Below, in pieces: positions 1 through 6,893 of a stretch of DNA of 9,825 nt. The stretch's first letter is position 1. Each line of letters starts with the position of its first letter. The notes beneath the pieces are model-generated. The model was not told where the DNA came from. It did not search any database and worked only from the letters and a program-made list of their open reading frames with translations. Made by a program: the position numbers and the translations under genes. Origin of the DNA: Bacteroidales bacterium (GTDB taxonomy: Bacteria > Bacteroidota > Bacteroidia > Bacteroidales > UBA3824); NCBI GenBank assembly GCA_016287995.1, contig JAEEXW010000082.1, forward strand, positions 1-9,825. The letters run 5' to 3'.

Positions 1-1
1 G

Positions 2-496
2 AAAATGTTTTCGTTCATTCGTTTTGGCGAGCGTGCCGGTAGCGGTCTCAACGGCATTGTATATGTTTGGAAAAAGGTTTATCACACCGACCCCGAAATT
101 TTTGTCAAGGAAGAATACGACCGCACTTTTCTAACCCTTCCAACTTTGGGCAACGAACCCGATGTGAAAGCAATGGAAGAATTTTACCCTGACGAAGAGG
201 AAACAAATGAAAATGACCCTGTAAATGTCAGGGTAAATGACACGGTAAATGGAAATGACCCTGCAAATGACAGGGTAAATGACACGACAAATGAAAATGT
301 CAGGGTAAATGACACGGTAATTTTGCTACTCCGTAACAATCCTAACATTAGCGCATCACAATTGGCTGAAAATTTAAATAAATCAGAACGTCAGATTCGC
401 AGAATTTTGTCTAAACTACAATCAAACGGCGTTATCCGCCGCATTGGTGCTGACAAAAACGGACATTGGGAAGTAATTAACAATCAATCTTTTTGA
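2..496 (+). CDS. C-terminal part of AlbA_2/HATPase_c_4-type ATP-binding, winged-helix protein (5' end outside window)
   Basis: The reading frame is open to the window edge, so the ATG at 5 is probably internal and the gene starts upstream. The visible start (RFGERAGSGLNGI) matches the end of the HATPase_c_4 domain of proteins that join an AlbA_2 'putative DNA-binding' domain to an ATP-binding domain, often annotated as RecG-like helicases or transcriptional regulators. It is followed by the usual short strand (DRTFLTLP). After that comes an Asn/Asp/Val-rich linker (about residues 66-104 counted from the ATG) encoded by a tandem repeat. The last 55 residues or so look like a winged helix-turn-helix (SASQLAENLNKSERQIRRIL, then a wing ending HWEVI). 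A regulatory or DNA-binding role is inferred; the target is unknown. The gene lies 16 bases before the gldB-like gene on the same strand and may share a transcript with it. Confidence 0.7.
   Translation, partial: KMFSFIRFGERAGSGLNGIVYVWKKVYHTDPEIFVKEEYDRTFLTLPTLGNEPDVKAMEEFYPDEEETNENDPVNVRVNDTVNGNDPANDRVNDTTNENVRVNDTVILLLRNNPNISASQLAENLNKSERQIRRILSKLQSNGVIRRIGADKNGHWEVINNQSF
206..319 (+). repeat. 42-base in-frame tandem repeat (about 2.7 copies)
   Basis: Units run 206-247, 248-289 and 290-319. The first two differ at a few bases, and the third lacks 12 bases. Each unit contains a smaller step of about 12 bases with the pattern GTAAATGnCAnG. The length is a multiple of three, so it encodes a repeated Asn-Asp-Pro / Arg-Val-Asn-Asp-Thr-Val linker between the ATP-binding and winged-helix parts of the protein. 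Copy number may vary between strains (inference). Confidence 0.85.
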
Positions 497-512
497 ATTT
501 AATAAAACCGAT

Positions 513-1511
513 ATGAAAAAACTTTTAATTATATTTTCTGTGTTGCTTGCCTCGTGCGGCGGCAAAAACGATTTCAACGTTGATGTCTCAAACATCAACG
601 CCGATGTAAAATTAAAACGTTTCGACAGGGATTTCAACGTTATAAAACCCGAAAACGTTTACGACTCGCTGCCAAATTTGAAGAAAAAATACGGCGAGTT
701 TTTCGACTTTTACGTTGAGTGTATTGCCGGCTTAACAAGCGTGGAATCGTCCTCGTTTATAAGCAATTACGAGGATTTTTACAACTACTGCAAACTCAAT
801 TCCATTTTCAAGGAAACCGACAGGGTTTTTCCGGCAGACGAAAACTTGTCGGCACTTTTTGAAAACGGTTTCAAACATTACAAATACTATTTTCCAAAAG
901 ATTCGCTGCCTGAAATTTATACGGTGTTTTCGGGTTTTCAGGAGTCTGTTTTTCCGACCGACGGCATTATCGCTTTTGCCTTGGACAAATATTTCGGAAA
1001 AGAGTTCGGTTACGAACAATACGGAATCGAAAACTACAAACGCCGCCGGATGACAAAAGAGATGATGCCCGTGGATTATTTCCGCACGTTAGCCGCCTTA
1101 AAATACCCAAAAGACGAGAAAAACGAAGACAACCTCTTAAACGAAATGATTTACAAAGGCCGTTTACAATTTTTCTTAAAGTCAATGTTGCCCGAAACGC
1201 CCGATTCTCTGCTTTGGGGATATTCCGATTATCAATACCGCTGGGCAGAAACTTACGAATCCAATGTTTGGACTTACCTCATCGACAGAAAACTTCTTTT
1301 TGACACCAATCCGTTGTTAATCAGAAATTTAACCGGTGAAGGACCTTTCACAAACGCGTTTGGAAATCAATCTGCGCCGGGTGCGGCTTCTTTCTGCGGT
1401 TTCGGAATTGTTTGCAGTTTTATGCAAAAAAATCCGAATGTTACGCTAAAAGAACTTATGGAAATAACCAATTTGAACTCAATTTACGCAAGAGCAAGAT
1501 ATAATCCGTAA
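513..1511 (+). CDS. gldB: GldB-family gliding-motility-associated lipoprotein
   Basis: The 332-residue product begins with a lipoprotein signal: two Lys, a hydrophobic stretch, then a lipobox Leu-Ala-Ser-Cys with Cys15 as the lipidated residue. It is therefore probably anchored in a membrane facing the periplasm. The body has the GldB pattern: an early KRFDRDF segment, SLPNLKKKYGEFF, a central PTDGIIAFALDKYFG stretch and a C-terminal YARARYNP tail. The length is about that of known GldB proteins. In gliding Flavobacterium-type bacteria GldB is needed for motility, but homologues are common in non-gliding Bacteroidota, where their job is unclear. No gldC or other gliding gene is visible here, so a motility role should not be assumed. 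No clear Shine-Dalgarno site precedes the ATG. The 3' end runs into the inverted repeat shared with epsC. Confidence 0.82.
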   Translation: MKKLLIIFSVLLASCGGKNDFNVDVSNINADVKLKRFDRDFNVIKPENVYDSLPNLKKKYGEFFDFYVECIAGLTSVESSSFISNYEDFYNYCKLNSIFKETDRVFPADENLSALFENGFKHYKYYFPKDSLPEIYTVFSGFQESVFPTDGIIAFALDKYFGKEFGYEQYGIENYKRRRMTKEMMPVDYFRTLAALKYPKDEKNEDNLLNEMIYKGRLQFFLKSMLPETPDSLLWGYSDYQYRWAETYESNVWTYLIDRKLLFDTNPLLIRNLTGEGPFTNAFGNQSAPGAASFCGFGIVCSFMQKNPNVTLKELMEITNLNSIYARARYNP

Positions 1512-1523
1512 AAGGATTATATC
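1498..1523. terminator. Bidirectional hairpin between convergent gldB and epsC
   Basis: A perfect 10-bp inverted repeat (GATATAATCC / GGATTATATC) flanks a 6-base loop (GTAAAA at 1508-1513). It covers the stop codons of both convergent genes, which are only 5 bases apart. Its position suits a shared transcription end. No run of T follows the stem on either strand, so a classical intrinsic terminator is not fully met and the stem may instead protect mRNA 3' ends. Confidence 0.6.
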
Positions 1524-2407
1524 CCTGCCCCGTCGATAAACGCCTCTGAAACAGCCTTCTGCTGAACGATTTTTGAATACGGTCTAACGCTTTCGGTAAG
1601 CCATATATTACCGCCGACGATAGTATCGTGTCCAATAGTTATCCTGCCCAAAATAGACGAATTGGAATATATCGTAACGTTATCCTCTATTATCGGGTGT
1701 CTCGGAGTGTTGACAGGAGTGCCGTTTTCGTTGTAAGTAAACTTTTTAGCACCGAGCGTAACACCTTGATACAAAGTAACATGATTGCCGATAATACACG
1801 TTTCGCCGATAACTACGCCCGTACCGTGGTCGATGGAAAAATACTCGCCGATTTGCGCTCCCGGATGAATGTCGATTCCCGTTTTTGAATGTGCCATCTC
1901 GGTAATTATCCTCGGCAAAACCGGCACACCAAGCCTCAACAAAGCGTGCGCAACCCTATAATGAAGCATTACTTGAACTATCGGATAACAGAAAATAATC
2001 TCGCCGTATGCCGTTACCGCAGGGTCGGCATTTGACATTGCTTCAATGTCCGTATAAAGCACCCTTTTTATTTCGGGGAGCGTGTCAATAAATTTCAAAG
2101 CGATTTCGTCGGAGGTTTTCTCTTTTACATCTTCGCCTTTGAAACTCCTGAAACTCAGACATATCTGCTCTTTCAAATCTTTTTCCAAAGCCTCCATGCT
2201 AACGCCGACATGATAAAGACGACTTTCACGACTACGAATTTCCGCACCAAAATACCCCGGAAAAATGATCTGCTTCAACAGTTCAATAATTCTTTCAATC
2301 ACAATAACCGAAGGCTGTTTTCCGCCCTCGGTTTTCATAGTCTTTTCCTGCTGAGAAATTTCTGCAAGAAGGTTGACATTTTTTGCCAAAATTTGTTTTT
2401 TCTCCAT
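1517..2407 (-). CDS. epsC: Serine O-acetyltransferase, EpsC type
   Basis: Makes O-acetylserine from serine and acetyl-CoA, the carbon-skeleton step of cysteine synthesis in the cytoplasm. The 296-residue product has a helical N-terminal half (about 1-165) and a left-handed beta-helix of hexapeptide repeats (about 175-285, for example IHPGAQIGEYFSIDHGTGVVIG). Likely active-site residues are Asp128 (NADPA), Asp193-His194 (IDHGTG) and Arg236-His237 (PRHP), matching the family's catalytic set. The extended N-terminus is typical of EpsC compared with short CysE. The chain ends in Gly-Ile, like the CysE tail that enters the CysK active site in the cysteine synthase complex, and cysK lies four genes upstream. 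It is the last gene of the operon, 12 bases after the DsrE2-like gene. The ATG at 2407 was chosen because it fills that gap; Met24 is a less likely alternative. Confidence 0.93.
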   Translation of the reverse strand: MEKKQILAKNVNLLAEISQQEKTMKTEGGKQPSVIVIERIIELLKQIIFPGYFGAEIRSRESRLYHVGVSMEALEKDLKEQICLSFRSFKGEDVKEKTSDEIALKFIDTLPEIKRVLYTDIEAMSNADPAVTAYGEIIFCYPIVQVMLHYRVAHALLRLGVPVLPRIITEMAHSKTGIDIHPGAQIGEYFSIDHGTGVVIGETCIIGNHVTLYQGVTLGAKKFTYNENGTPVNTPRHPIIEDNVTIYSNSSILGRITIGHDTIVGGNIWLTESVRPYSKIVQQKAVSEAFIDGAGI

Positions 2408-2419
2408 CTTAACTTTTTT

Positions 2420-2905
2420 CTATATAAACATCGTTCTTCCTCCCTCTGACAACTCCAAAAATGTTGCCACACCGAGAGTGTCTTTTACTTCATGAATAAA
2501 ATCAGACTGTTTGAGACCAAGAACGTGCATTGCCATTTCGCAAGCGTAAAGGTTTACGCCAAGGGCAGTTGCGGCTTCAACAAGTTCTTCCAAAGTCGCA
2601 ACGTTGTTTTTTCTCATCAAAGAGCGGAAAATTTTCGGTCCCAAACCGCAAAAATTAAAACGGCTCGTCGGCGTATTTTTTAGTCCGCCCATCATAAAAC
2701 CAAAAATCTTTGTCAGAAAACTTCCTCCGACAAAACTTCTGCCCCTTTTCTGCTTGATTGCGTCAAGCCCCCAAAACGTAAAAAATATGTTCACCTCGTA
2801 ACCGACTGCCGCCGCTCCCGTTGCAAGCGTAAAAACAGCCGTCAGACGGTCAAACTCGCCCGAAAAAGCGATTAACGAGAGTTTTTTCTTTTGTGTTTCT
2901 TCCAT
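2420..2905 (-). CDS. DsrE2-like DsrE/DsrF/DrsH family protein
   Basis: 161 residues, about the family's usual length. It begins KKKLSLIAFSGEFDRLTAVF and continues through NIFFTFWGLDAI, the N-terminal signature of DsrE2-like proteins. The family's Cys motif follows as LYACEMAMHVLG with Cys122, and the chain ends GVATFLELSEGGRTMFI as in relatives. A second Cys lies at 86 (RFNFCGLG). DsrE-family proteins bind and relay sulfane sulfur on a conserved Cys, so this one may accept persulfide from the desulfurase or pass it to another protein (inference). A Gly/Phe-rich hydrophobic patch (about 58-75) could give weak membrane or protein contact. The gene starts 12 bases after the E1 gene, with an A/G-rich leader (AGAGAAGAA). 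Confidence 0.85.
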   Translation of the reverse strand: MEETQKKKLSLIAFSGEFDRLTAVFTLATGAAAVGYEVNIFFTFWGLDAIKQKRGRSFVGGSFLTKIFGFMMGGLKNTPTSRFNFCGLGPKIFRSLMRKNNVATLEELVEAATALGVNLYACEMAMHVLGLKQSDFIHEVKDTLGVATFLELSEGGRTMFI

Positions 2906-2917
2906 TTCTTCTCTTGT

Positions 2918-3727
2918 TTAGTGGTTTTGCAAATCGCAGGCAGCCTGCTCATAATCAATAAGTTCCGTAATTGTAGGATTTTCTCCGCAAACAGGACATT
3001 TTTCTCTTCTTTTAACGGAGATTTTTCTGAAATCCATCGTTTTTGCGTTGAAAATAAGGAGTTTGTCCGTCAACAACTCTCCTACGCCCGTAAAATATTT
3101 CAGCGTTTCAGCCGCTTGAATCGTACCCAACATTCCGGCTATCGCACCCAAAACTCCCGCCTGAGAACACGTCGGAACCGAATCCTTAGGAGGCGGAGCG
3201 TTGAAAATACAACGATAACAACTATGCCCCGGAACGTATGTAAACGTCTGACCCTCAAAGCGTAAAATTCCACCGTGAGAAAAAGGCTTACCCGCTTTTA
3301 CGCACGCATCGTTAATCAAAAATTTAACCGGAAAATTGTCAGTACCGTCTACCACAAAATCATAATCTTTGATAATGTCCATGGCGTTTTCTGCACGTAA
3401 AAAGTCCTGATAAACAGTAACTTTAACATGCGGATTTATCGCGTTGACCTTTTCCTTTGCCGACAACGCCTTTGAATAATTAACGTCTTTTGTAGTGTGA
3501 ATAATCTGCCGTTGAAGGTTGCTCAAATCCACAACATCACCGTCAATTATGCCGATATGACCGATACCGGCAGCCGCCAAATACAAAATCACCGGCGAAC
3601 CCAAACCGCCCGCGCCAATTACCAAAACTTTGGCGTTATTAATTTTTTCCTGTCCCTCAACGCCCACGTCTTTCAACAAAATGTGGCGCGAATAGCGTTG
3701 AAGTTCTTCTTCCGTAAAATCGTACAT
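2918..3727 (-). CDS. HesA/MoeB/ThiF-family E1-like adenylyltransferase
   Basis: Activates the C-terminal glycine of a small ubiquitin-like sulfur carrier by adenylation, so that sulfur can be added as a thiocarboxylate. The 269-residue product shows RYSRHILL near the start, the ATP-binding GxGGLG loop (Gly38-Gly43), the acidic IDGD (Asp62), LQRQ with Arg73, DGTDNFPVKFLIND (about 128-140), and two zinc-binding pairs, Cys170/Cys173 and Cys244/Cys247. Cys187 in VPTCSQAG occupies the position of the conserved MoeB cysteine. There is no C-terminal rhodanese domain, so sulfur must come from another protein. The directly preceding gene encodes a ThiS/MoaD-type carrier, its obvious partner. Nothing else for thiamine or molybdopterin synthesis is visible, so a cysteine or sulfur-relay role is more likely than cofactor synthesis (inference). 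Confidence 0.93.
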   Translation of the reverse strand: MYDFTEEELQRYSRHILLKDVGVEGQEKINNAKVLVIGAGGLGSPVILYLAAAGIGHIGIIDGDVVDLSNLQRQIIHTTKDVNYSKALSAKEKVNAINPHVKVTVYQDFLRAENAMDIIKDYDFVVDGTDNFPVKFLINDACVKAGKPFSHGGILRFEGQTFTYVPGHSCYRCIFNAPPPKDSVPTCSQAGVLGAIAGMLGTIQAAETLKYFTGVGELLTDKLLIFNAKTMDFRKISVKRREKCPVCGENPTITELIDYEQAACDLQNH

Positions 3728-3744
3728 CTCTATCGTCCTCCTCC
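3728..3744 (-). promoter_or_regulatory. Shine-Dalgarno-like GGAGGAGG upstream of the E1 gene, inside the Gly codons of the carrier gene
   Basis: The three GGA codons for Gly66-Gly68 of the sulfur carrier form GGAGGAGGA on the minus strand. The last GGAGG ends 9 bases before the E1 ATG. The same bases thus encode the functional Gly tail and make the strongest ribosome-binding match in the operon, whose other starts have A-rich leaders without GGAGG. Real use is unproven, since many Bacteroidota rely little on Shine-Dalgarno pairing. Confidence 0.5.
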
Positions 3745-3939
3745 CATAAAATACAGAAAATCAACGGTATCACCGTCTTTAATTTCAGTTGTAGAGAAAT
3801 TTTCACGCTCAATAAACTCGCCGTTTATCTGAACACTCACCATATCGGGCTGCTCTACGCCGTTAAGAGAGATAAGACCATTTACAGTTAAAGGAAGCGT
3901 TACTTCCTGACTATTATCGTTTACTATAATTTTTGCCAT
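3730..3939 (-). CDS. ThiS/MoaD-family sulfur carrier protein ending in Gly-Gly-Gly-Arg
   Basis: A 69-residue beta-grasp protein of ThiS size. It starts MAKIIVNDNSQEV and has the central VSVQINGEFI strand seen in ThiS (usually VAVxxN), then DGDTVDFLYFMGGG before the tail. Such carriers hold sulfur as a C-terminal Gly-thiocarboxylate after activation by the next gene's E1 product. Here one Arg69 follows Gly68, so the glycine is not the last residue and would have to be exposed by trimming. A longer open frame reaches back into cysK, but the ATG at 3939 gives the proper family start and sits one base after the cysK stop. Placement between cysK and an E1 gene recalls CysO-like cysteine synthesis, in which the thiocarboxylate supplies sulfide to O-acetylserine or O-phosphoserine (inference). 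Confidence 0.88.
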   Translation of the reverse strand: MAKIIVNDNSQEVTLPLTVNGLISLNGVEQPDMVSVQINGEFIERENFSTTEIKDGDTVDFLYFMGGGR

Positions 3940-3940
3940 T

Positions 3941-4882
3941 TTAATCAATTTTAAAAAGTGAAGTAGATAAATATCTTTCGCCCGAATCGGGTAAAAGCGT
4001 AACGATGATTTTTCCTCTGTTTTCGGGACGCTGACCAATCTGCAATGCCGCATAAAGTGCTGCACCTGAGGAAATTCCGACCAAAAGGCCTTCTTTTGTC
4101 GCAAAATCCCGCGAAGTCTGAAATGCGTCATCGTCCTTAACGCGGAAAATCTCATCGTAAATTCTTGTGTCCAAAGTTTTTGGAATAAAACCCGCGCCTA
4201 TGCCTTGAAGTCTGTGCGGACCGGCTTTATGTCCCGAAAGAACCGAACTCGAAAACGGCTCTACGGCAATAACTTTTATATTCGGATTTTTCTCTTTCAA
4301 CTTTTTGCCCGTGCCGCTTATTGTGCCGCCCGTGCCAACTCCTGCAATAAAAATATCAACTTTGCCATCGGTGTCGTTCCAGATTTCCTCAGCCGTGGTT
4401 TTATAATGAATAGCCGGATTTGCCTCGTTTTCAAACTGTTGCGGAATAAAAGTATTGACGTTTTCCTTTGCCAATTCAAAGGCTTTGCGTATAGAGCCAG
4501 GCATGCCCTCGTAAGCCGGGGTTAAAACTAATTCTGCTCCCAAAGCCGTCAAAATTCTGCGCCTTTCAATGCTCATCGAATCAGGCATCGTAAGAATCAG
4601 TTTGTAACCTTTTGTTGCCGCTACCATCGCCAAACCGATACCCGTATTGCCACTTGTCGGCTCTATGATAACGGTATTTTTGTCGATAAGCCCTTTCTTT
4701 TCTGCCGCTTCAATCATCGAAAGCGCGGTGCGGTCTTTGACACTGCGTCCCGGATTAAAACATTCCAATTTTGCCAAAATATCTGCCGAAATATTTAAGC
4801 CGTCGGTCAGACGTTTTAGCCGTAAAAGCGGTGTTGAGCCCACAAGCCCCGTTACGCTTTCAACCGTTTTATATTCACTCAT
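3941..4882 (-). CDS. cysK: Cysteine synthase A (O-acetylserine sulfhydrylase)
   Basis: A PLP enzyme that replaces the acetyl group of O-acetylserine with sulfide to give cysteine. The 313-residue product is full length for CysK. It shows the PLP lysine Lys49 in NPGRSVKDR, the substrate loop TSGNTG (76-81), the phosphate-binding GVGTGGT (181-187), HRLQGIGAGFIP (223-234), GISSGA (269-274) and PDSGERY (298-304). The PQQFENEANPAIHY stretch supports the CysK rather than the CysM branch. It lacks any N-terminal extension like that of the desulfurase, so it is probably not shell cargo. The gene follows the esterase gene after 32 bases, the largest gap in the operon, and ends one base before the sulfur carrier start, so those two are probably coupled in translation. 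Confidence 0.96.
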   Translation of the reverse strand: MSEYKTVESVTGLVGSTPLLRLKRLTDGLNISADILAKLECFNPGRSVKDRTALSMIEAAEKKGLIDKNTVIIEPTSGNTGIGLAMVAATKGYKLILTMPDSMSIERRRILTALGAELVLTPAYEGMPGSIRKAFELAKENVNTFIPQQFENEANPAIHYKTTAEEIWNDTDGKVDIFIAGVGTGGTISGTGKKLKEKNPNIKVIAVEPFSSSVLSGHKAGPHRLQGIGAGFIPKTLDTRIYDEIFRVKDDDAFQTSRDFATKEGLLVGISSGAALYAALQIGQRPENRGKIIVTLLPDSGERYLSTSLFKID

Positions 4883-4914
4883 TTTCTTGACGAAAGTTTT
4901 AGTTAAACAAAAAA

Positions 4915-5673
4915 TTAAATCACATATTCCGCCTGAAAACCGCTAACTATCTCGCCCATAAAATAGACGATTTGTTTGCGCCACCAAGCCCAATCGTGAG
5001 CCGAATCATAGCCCCAGTAGTCAATCCAAGCGGGAACATTTTTAGATTTCAGAAGAGCGTCCATTTGCCGCGTGCTTTCCAACAATTCGTCTTCCCAAGC
5101 ACCCTGACCGACACACATTATAATTCTGCGTTTACGGTACTCGTTCCAATAATAATGGTCATCGGGCATGTTTCTAAGAAAGTCATACGGAGAGTTTTCA
5201 TAAATCAAACCGTCGTTGTAATTCGGGAAAAAATATCCCGCATAATACAAGCCGCTCAATGCCACAAGCGTATCAAAAATATCGGGACGGCGGAAGAAAA
5301 AATTTCCCGCGTGAAAACCGCCCATACTGCAACCCGTTACGATAAAAGTCTCTGAATCATAATGCCTTACATCGGGAATAAGTTCGTCGGTAATGTAACG
5401 GAACCAACGCTCGTGAAGTTCTATGCGCCAGCGGTAATCCCCGCCCGTTGCAGACCACGTTTCCTTGTCGATACTGTCGGCACAGATAAGGCGGATTTGT
5501 CCCGAGTCAATAAAACGCGACAAAACACCTACCATATCAAAGTCTTGATAATCGTAAAACCTGCCGTCCTGAGACGGAAAAACCAAAACCGGATGTCCGC
5601 TTGTACCGTAAGTTTTGTACTCCATGTCGCGGTTCAAATTATGACTGTATTTTTTCATGTAGCCGATTTCCAT
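4915..5673 (-). CDS. Alpha/beta-hydrolase-fold esterase (esterase D-like)
   Basis: A 252-residue serine hydrolase. The nucleophile elbow is GCSMGG with Ser116 as nucleophile, and the likely catalytic histidine is His226 in SAHDWAWW near the C-terminus. The acid is probably Glu194 or Asp195 in GAWEDE. Other family marks are PVLVFPSQDGRFYDY early on and the AlSGLYY segment after the elbow. No signal peptide is seen, so it should be cytoplasmic. It begins 6 bases after the ATP-grasp gene, and the two together suggest making and then cleaving or transferring an ester, amide or thioester product (inference). The substrate cannot be read from the sequence. The ATG at 5673 fits the spacing, though Met6 (5658) is also possible. 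Confidence 0.82.
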   Translation of the reverse strand: MEIGYMKKYSHNLNRDMEYKTYGTSGHPVLVFPSQDGRFYDYQDFDMVGVLSRFIDSGQIRLICADSIDKETWSATGGDYRWRIELHERWFRYITDELIPDVRHYDSETFIVTGCSMGGFHAGNFFFRRPDIFDTLVALSGLYYAGYFFPNYNDGLIYENSPYDFLRNMPDDHYYWNEYRKRRIIMCVGQGAWEDELLESTRQMDALLKSKNVPAWIDYWGYDSAHDWAWWRKQIVYFMGEIVSGFQAEYVI

Positions 5674-5679
5674 ATTTTT

Positions 5680-6876
5680 TTAATTTTTTTCGTGGACAAA
5701 AGTAACAAAATTTTCAACTTCTTCAAAAGTTTTTAAGCGGACGGTGTACATTTGCTGTCCCATCGCCGCCCAAAAAAGTTCGGGCATACGTTCGCACATC
5801 ACCATGGAAGACGCGTATTTTTCCTGTATCTCCTTGTGGGAATGTTTGTAACGGTAAAAATCACGGCGGCTCGCAAAAGCGCAGTAATATTGTTCACCGT
5901 TTTGCGGAGTACGGTTTTCGCCAAAAGCAACCATGTCAGCCCAAATTTTGTAAATATCCGTAGAATGTGCAAAATTTATCATATCGGGCGTATAACCTCC
6001 CGCCGGCCGCATATTAACTTCCAAAGCCACAAAACCGCCTTTTTTGCCGAGACCTTCACGGTCGCAGTCAAGACGGAAAAACTCCAAATGCACAAACCGG
6101 CTGAAAATTCCGAACGATTTTACCGTCCGTCTGCCGAGAGTGCGAAGTTCTTCGGGCATATTCATATCGACATAATACGAAAGGTCAAGTTTGCGGTTTA
6201 CGATGTCCATAATTGACGGCGGCCAAACGGTCATCGATTCAAAAAGCGGCTCGCCATGAGAATCAATAACGGCGTCATACGAACAGATTTCGCCGCTGAT
6301 AAACTCCTCGGCAACGTAAACGGGAAAATTAGTTTCGTTATGAAAAAAATCTTCCAACTCCGTAACGTTCAGGATTTTATACGTACCGTTTGTGCCCACG
6401 CCGACATCAGGTTTTAAGATTAACGGATAACCCGTCTCCACGGCAAAGGCTCTTACTTTTTCAAAACCTTCAACCGCTTTAATCTGTCTTGCAGTCGGAA
6501 TATTACCCGCCGCATAGTATTTTTTCATGGCGGATTTTTCCTTGATTGCGGCTATTTTGTCGGCTTTGATTCCCGTATTGACGTTGAAATCAGTGCGGAG
6601 TTGTGCATCTTGTTTTAGCCAATATTCGTTGTTTGACTCTATCCAATCAATGCGTCCGTAACGAAAAGCAAAATATGCCACACCACGGTAAACTTCATCG
6701 TAGTTTTCCAACGAATTAACTCTATAATACTCTGTCAGAGTGTTTTTTAACTCTTTTGACAGACTATCGTATGGAGTATCAGCAATACCGAGGACATTGA
6801 CACCGTTTTGCTTTAACCTCAAACAAAACTGCCAATACGTCCTCGGAAAATTTGGCGATATAAAAACGAAATTCAT
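5680..6876 (-). CDS. ATP-grasp domain carboxylate-amine/thiol ligase of unknown substrate
   Basis: A 398-residue ATP-grasp enzyme, the family that activates a carboxylate as acyl-phosphate and joins it to an amine or thiol. There is a Rossmann-like N-terminal domain (about 1-105, starting FISPNFPRTYWQF), then the ATP-grasp fold: PLILKPDVGVGTNG with Lys155 (about 151-164), VAEEFISGEIC with the hinge Glu190, HLEFF with Glu265, and the metal-binding ALEVNMRPAGGY with Glu286, Asn288 and Arg290. All the residues expected for catalysis appear present. About 80 residues follow the core as a C-terminal domain. It starts 17 bases after the desulfurase gene. Being in a sulfur operon suggests a thiol-containing or amino-acid substrate such as cysteine, but this is a guess, and the ATP-grasp/esterase pair may act independently. 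Confidence 0.85.
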   Translation of the reverse strand: MNFVFISPNFPRTYWQFCLRLKQNGVNVLGIADTPYDSLSKELKNTLTEYYRVNSLENYDEVYRGVAYFAFRYGRIDWIESNNEYWLKQDAQLRTDFNVNTGIKADKIAAIKEKSAMKKYYAAGNIPTARQIKAVEGFEKVRAFAVETGYPLILKPDVGVGTNGTYKILNVTELEDFFHNETNFPVYVAEEFISGEICSYDAVIDSHGEPLFESMTVWPPSIMDIVNRKLDLSYYVDMNMPEELRTLGRRTVKSFGIFSRFVHLEFFRLDCDREGLGKKGGFVALEVNMRPAGGYTPDMINFAHSTDIYKIWADMVAFGENRTPQNGEQYYCAFASRRDFYRYKHSHKEIQEKYASSMVMCERMPELFWAAMGQQMYTVRLKTFEEVENFVTFVHEKN

Positions 6877-6893
6877 TTTCTCTCAAAAATAAC

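Noticed and set aside
206..319. Direct repeats considered as a CRISPR array
   Set aside because: Units are contiguous with no unique spacers, keep the reading frame and lie inside a coding region.
3940..4155. 72-residue upstream extension of the sulfur carrier frame
   Set aside because: It overlaps the C-terminal end of cysK in another frame and resembles nothing. The ATG at 3939 gives the normal ThiS-like start and length.
3941..4882. CysK as a second encapsulin cargo
   Set aside because: It starts directly at the family N-terminus, with no extension like the desulfurase's and no extra C-terminal peptide.
4883..4914. Separate promoter or terminator before cysK
   Set aside because: This 32-base gap is AT-rich, but no stem-loop and no clear TTTG / TAnnTTTG promoter pair could be placed, so the operon is treated as continuous.
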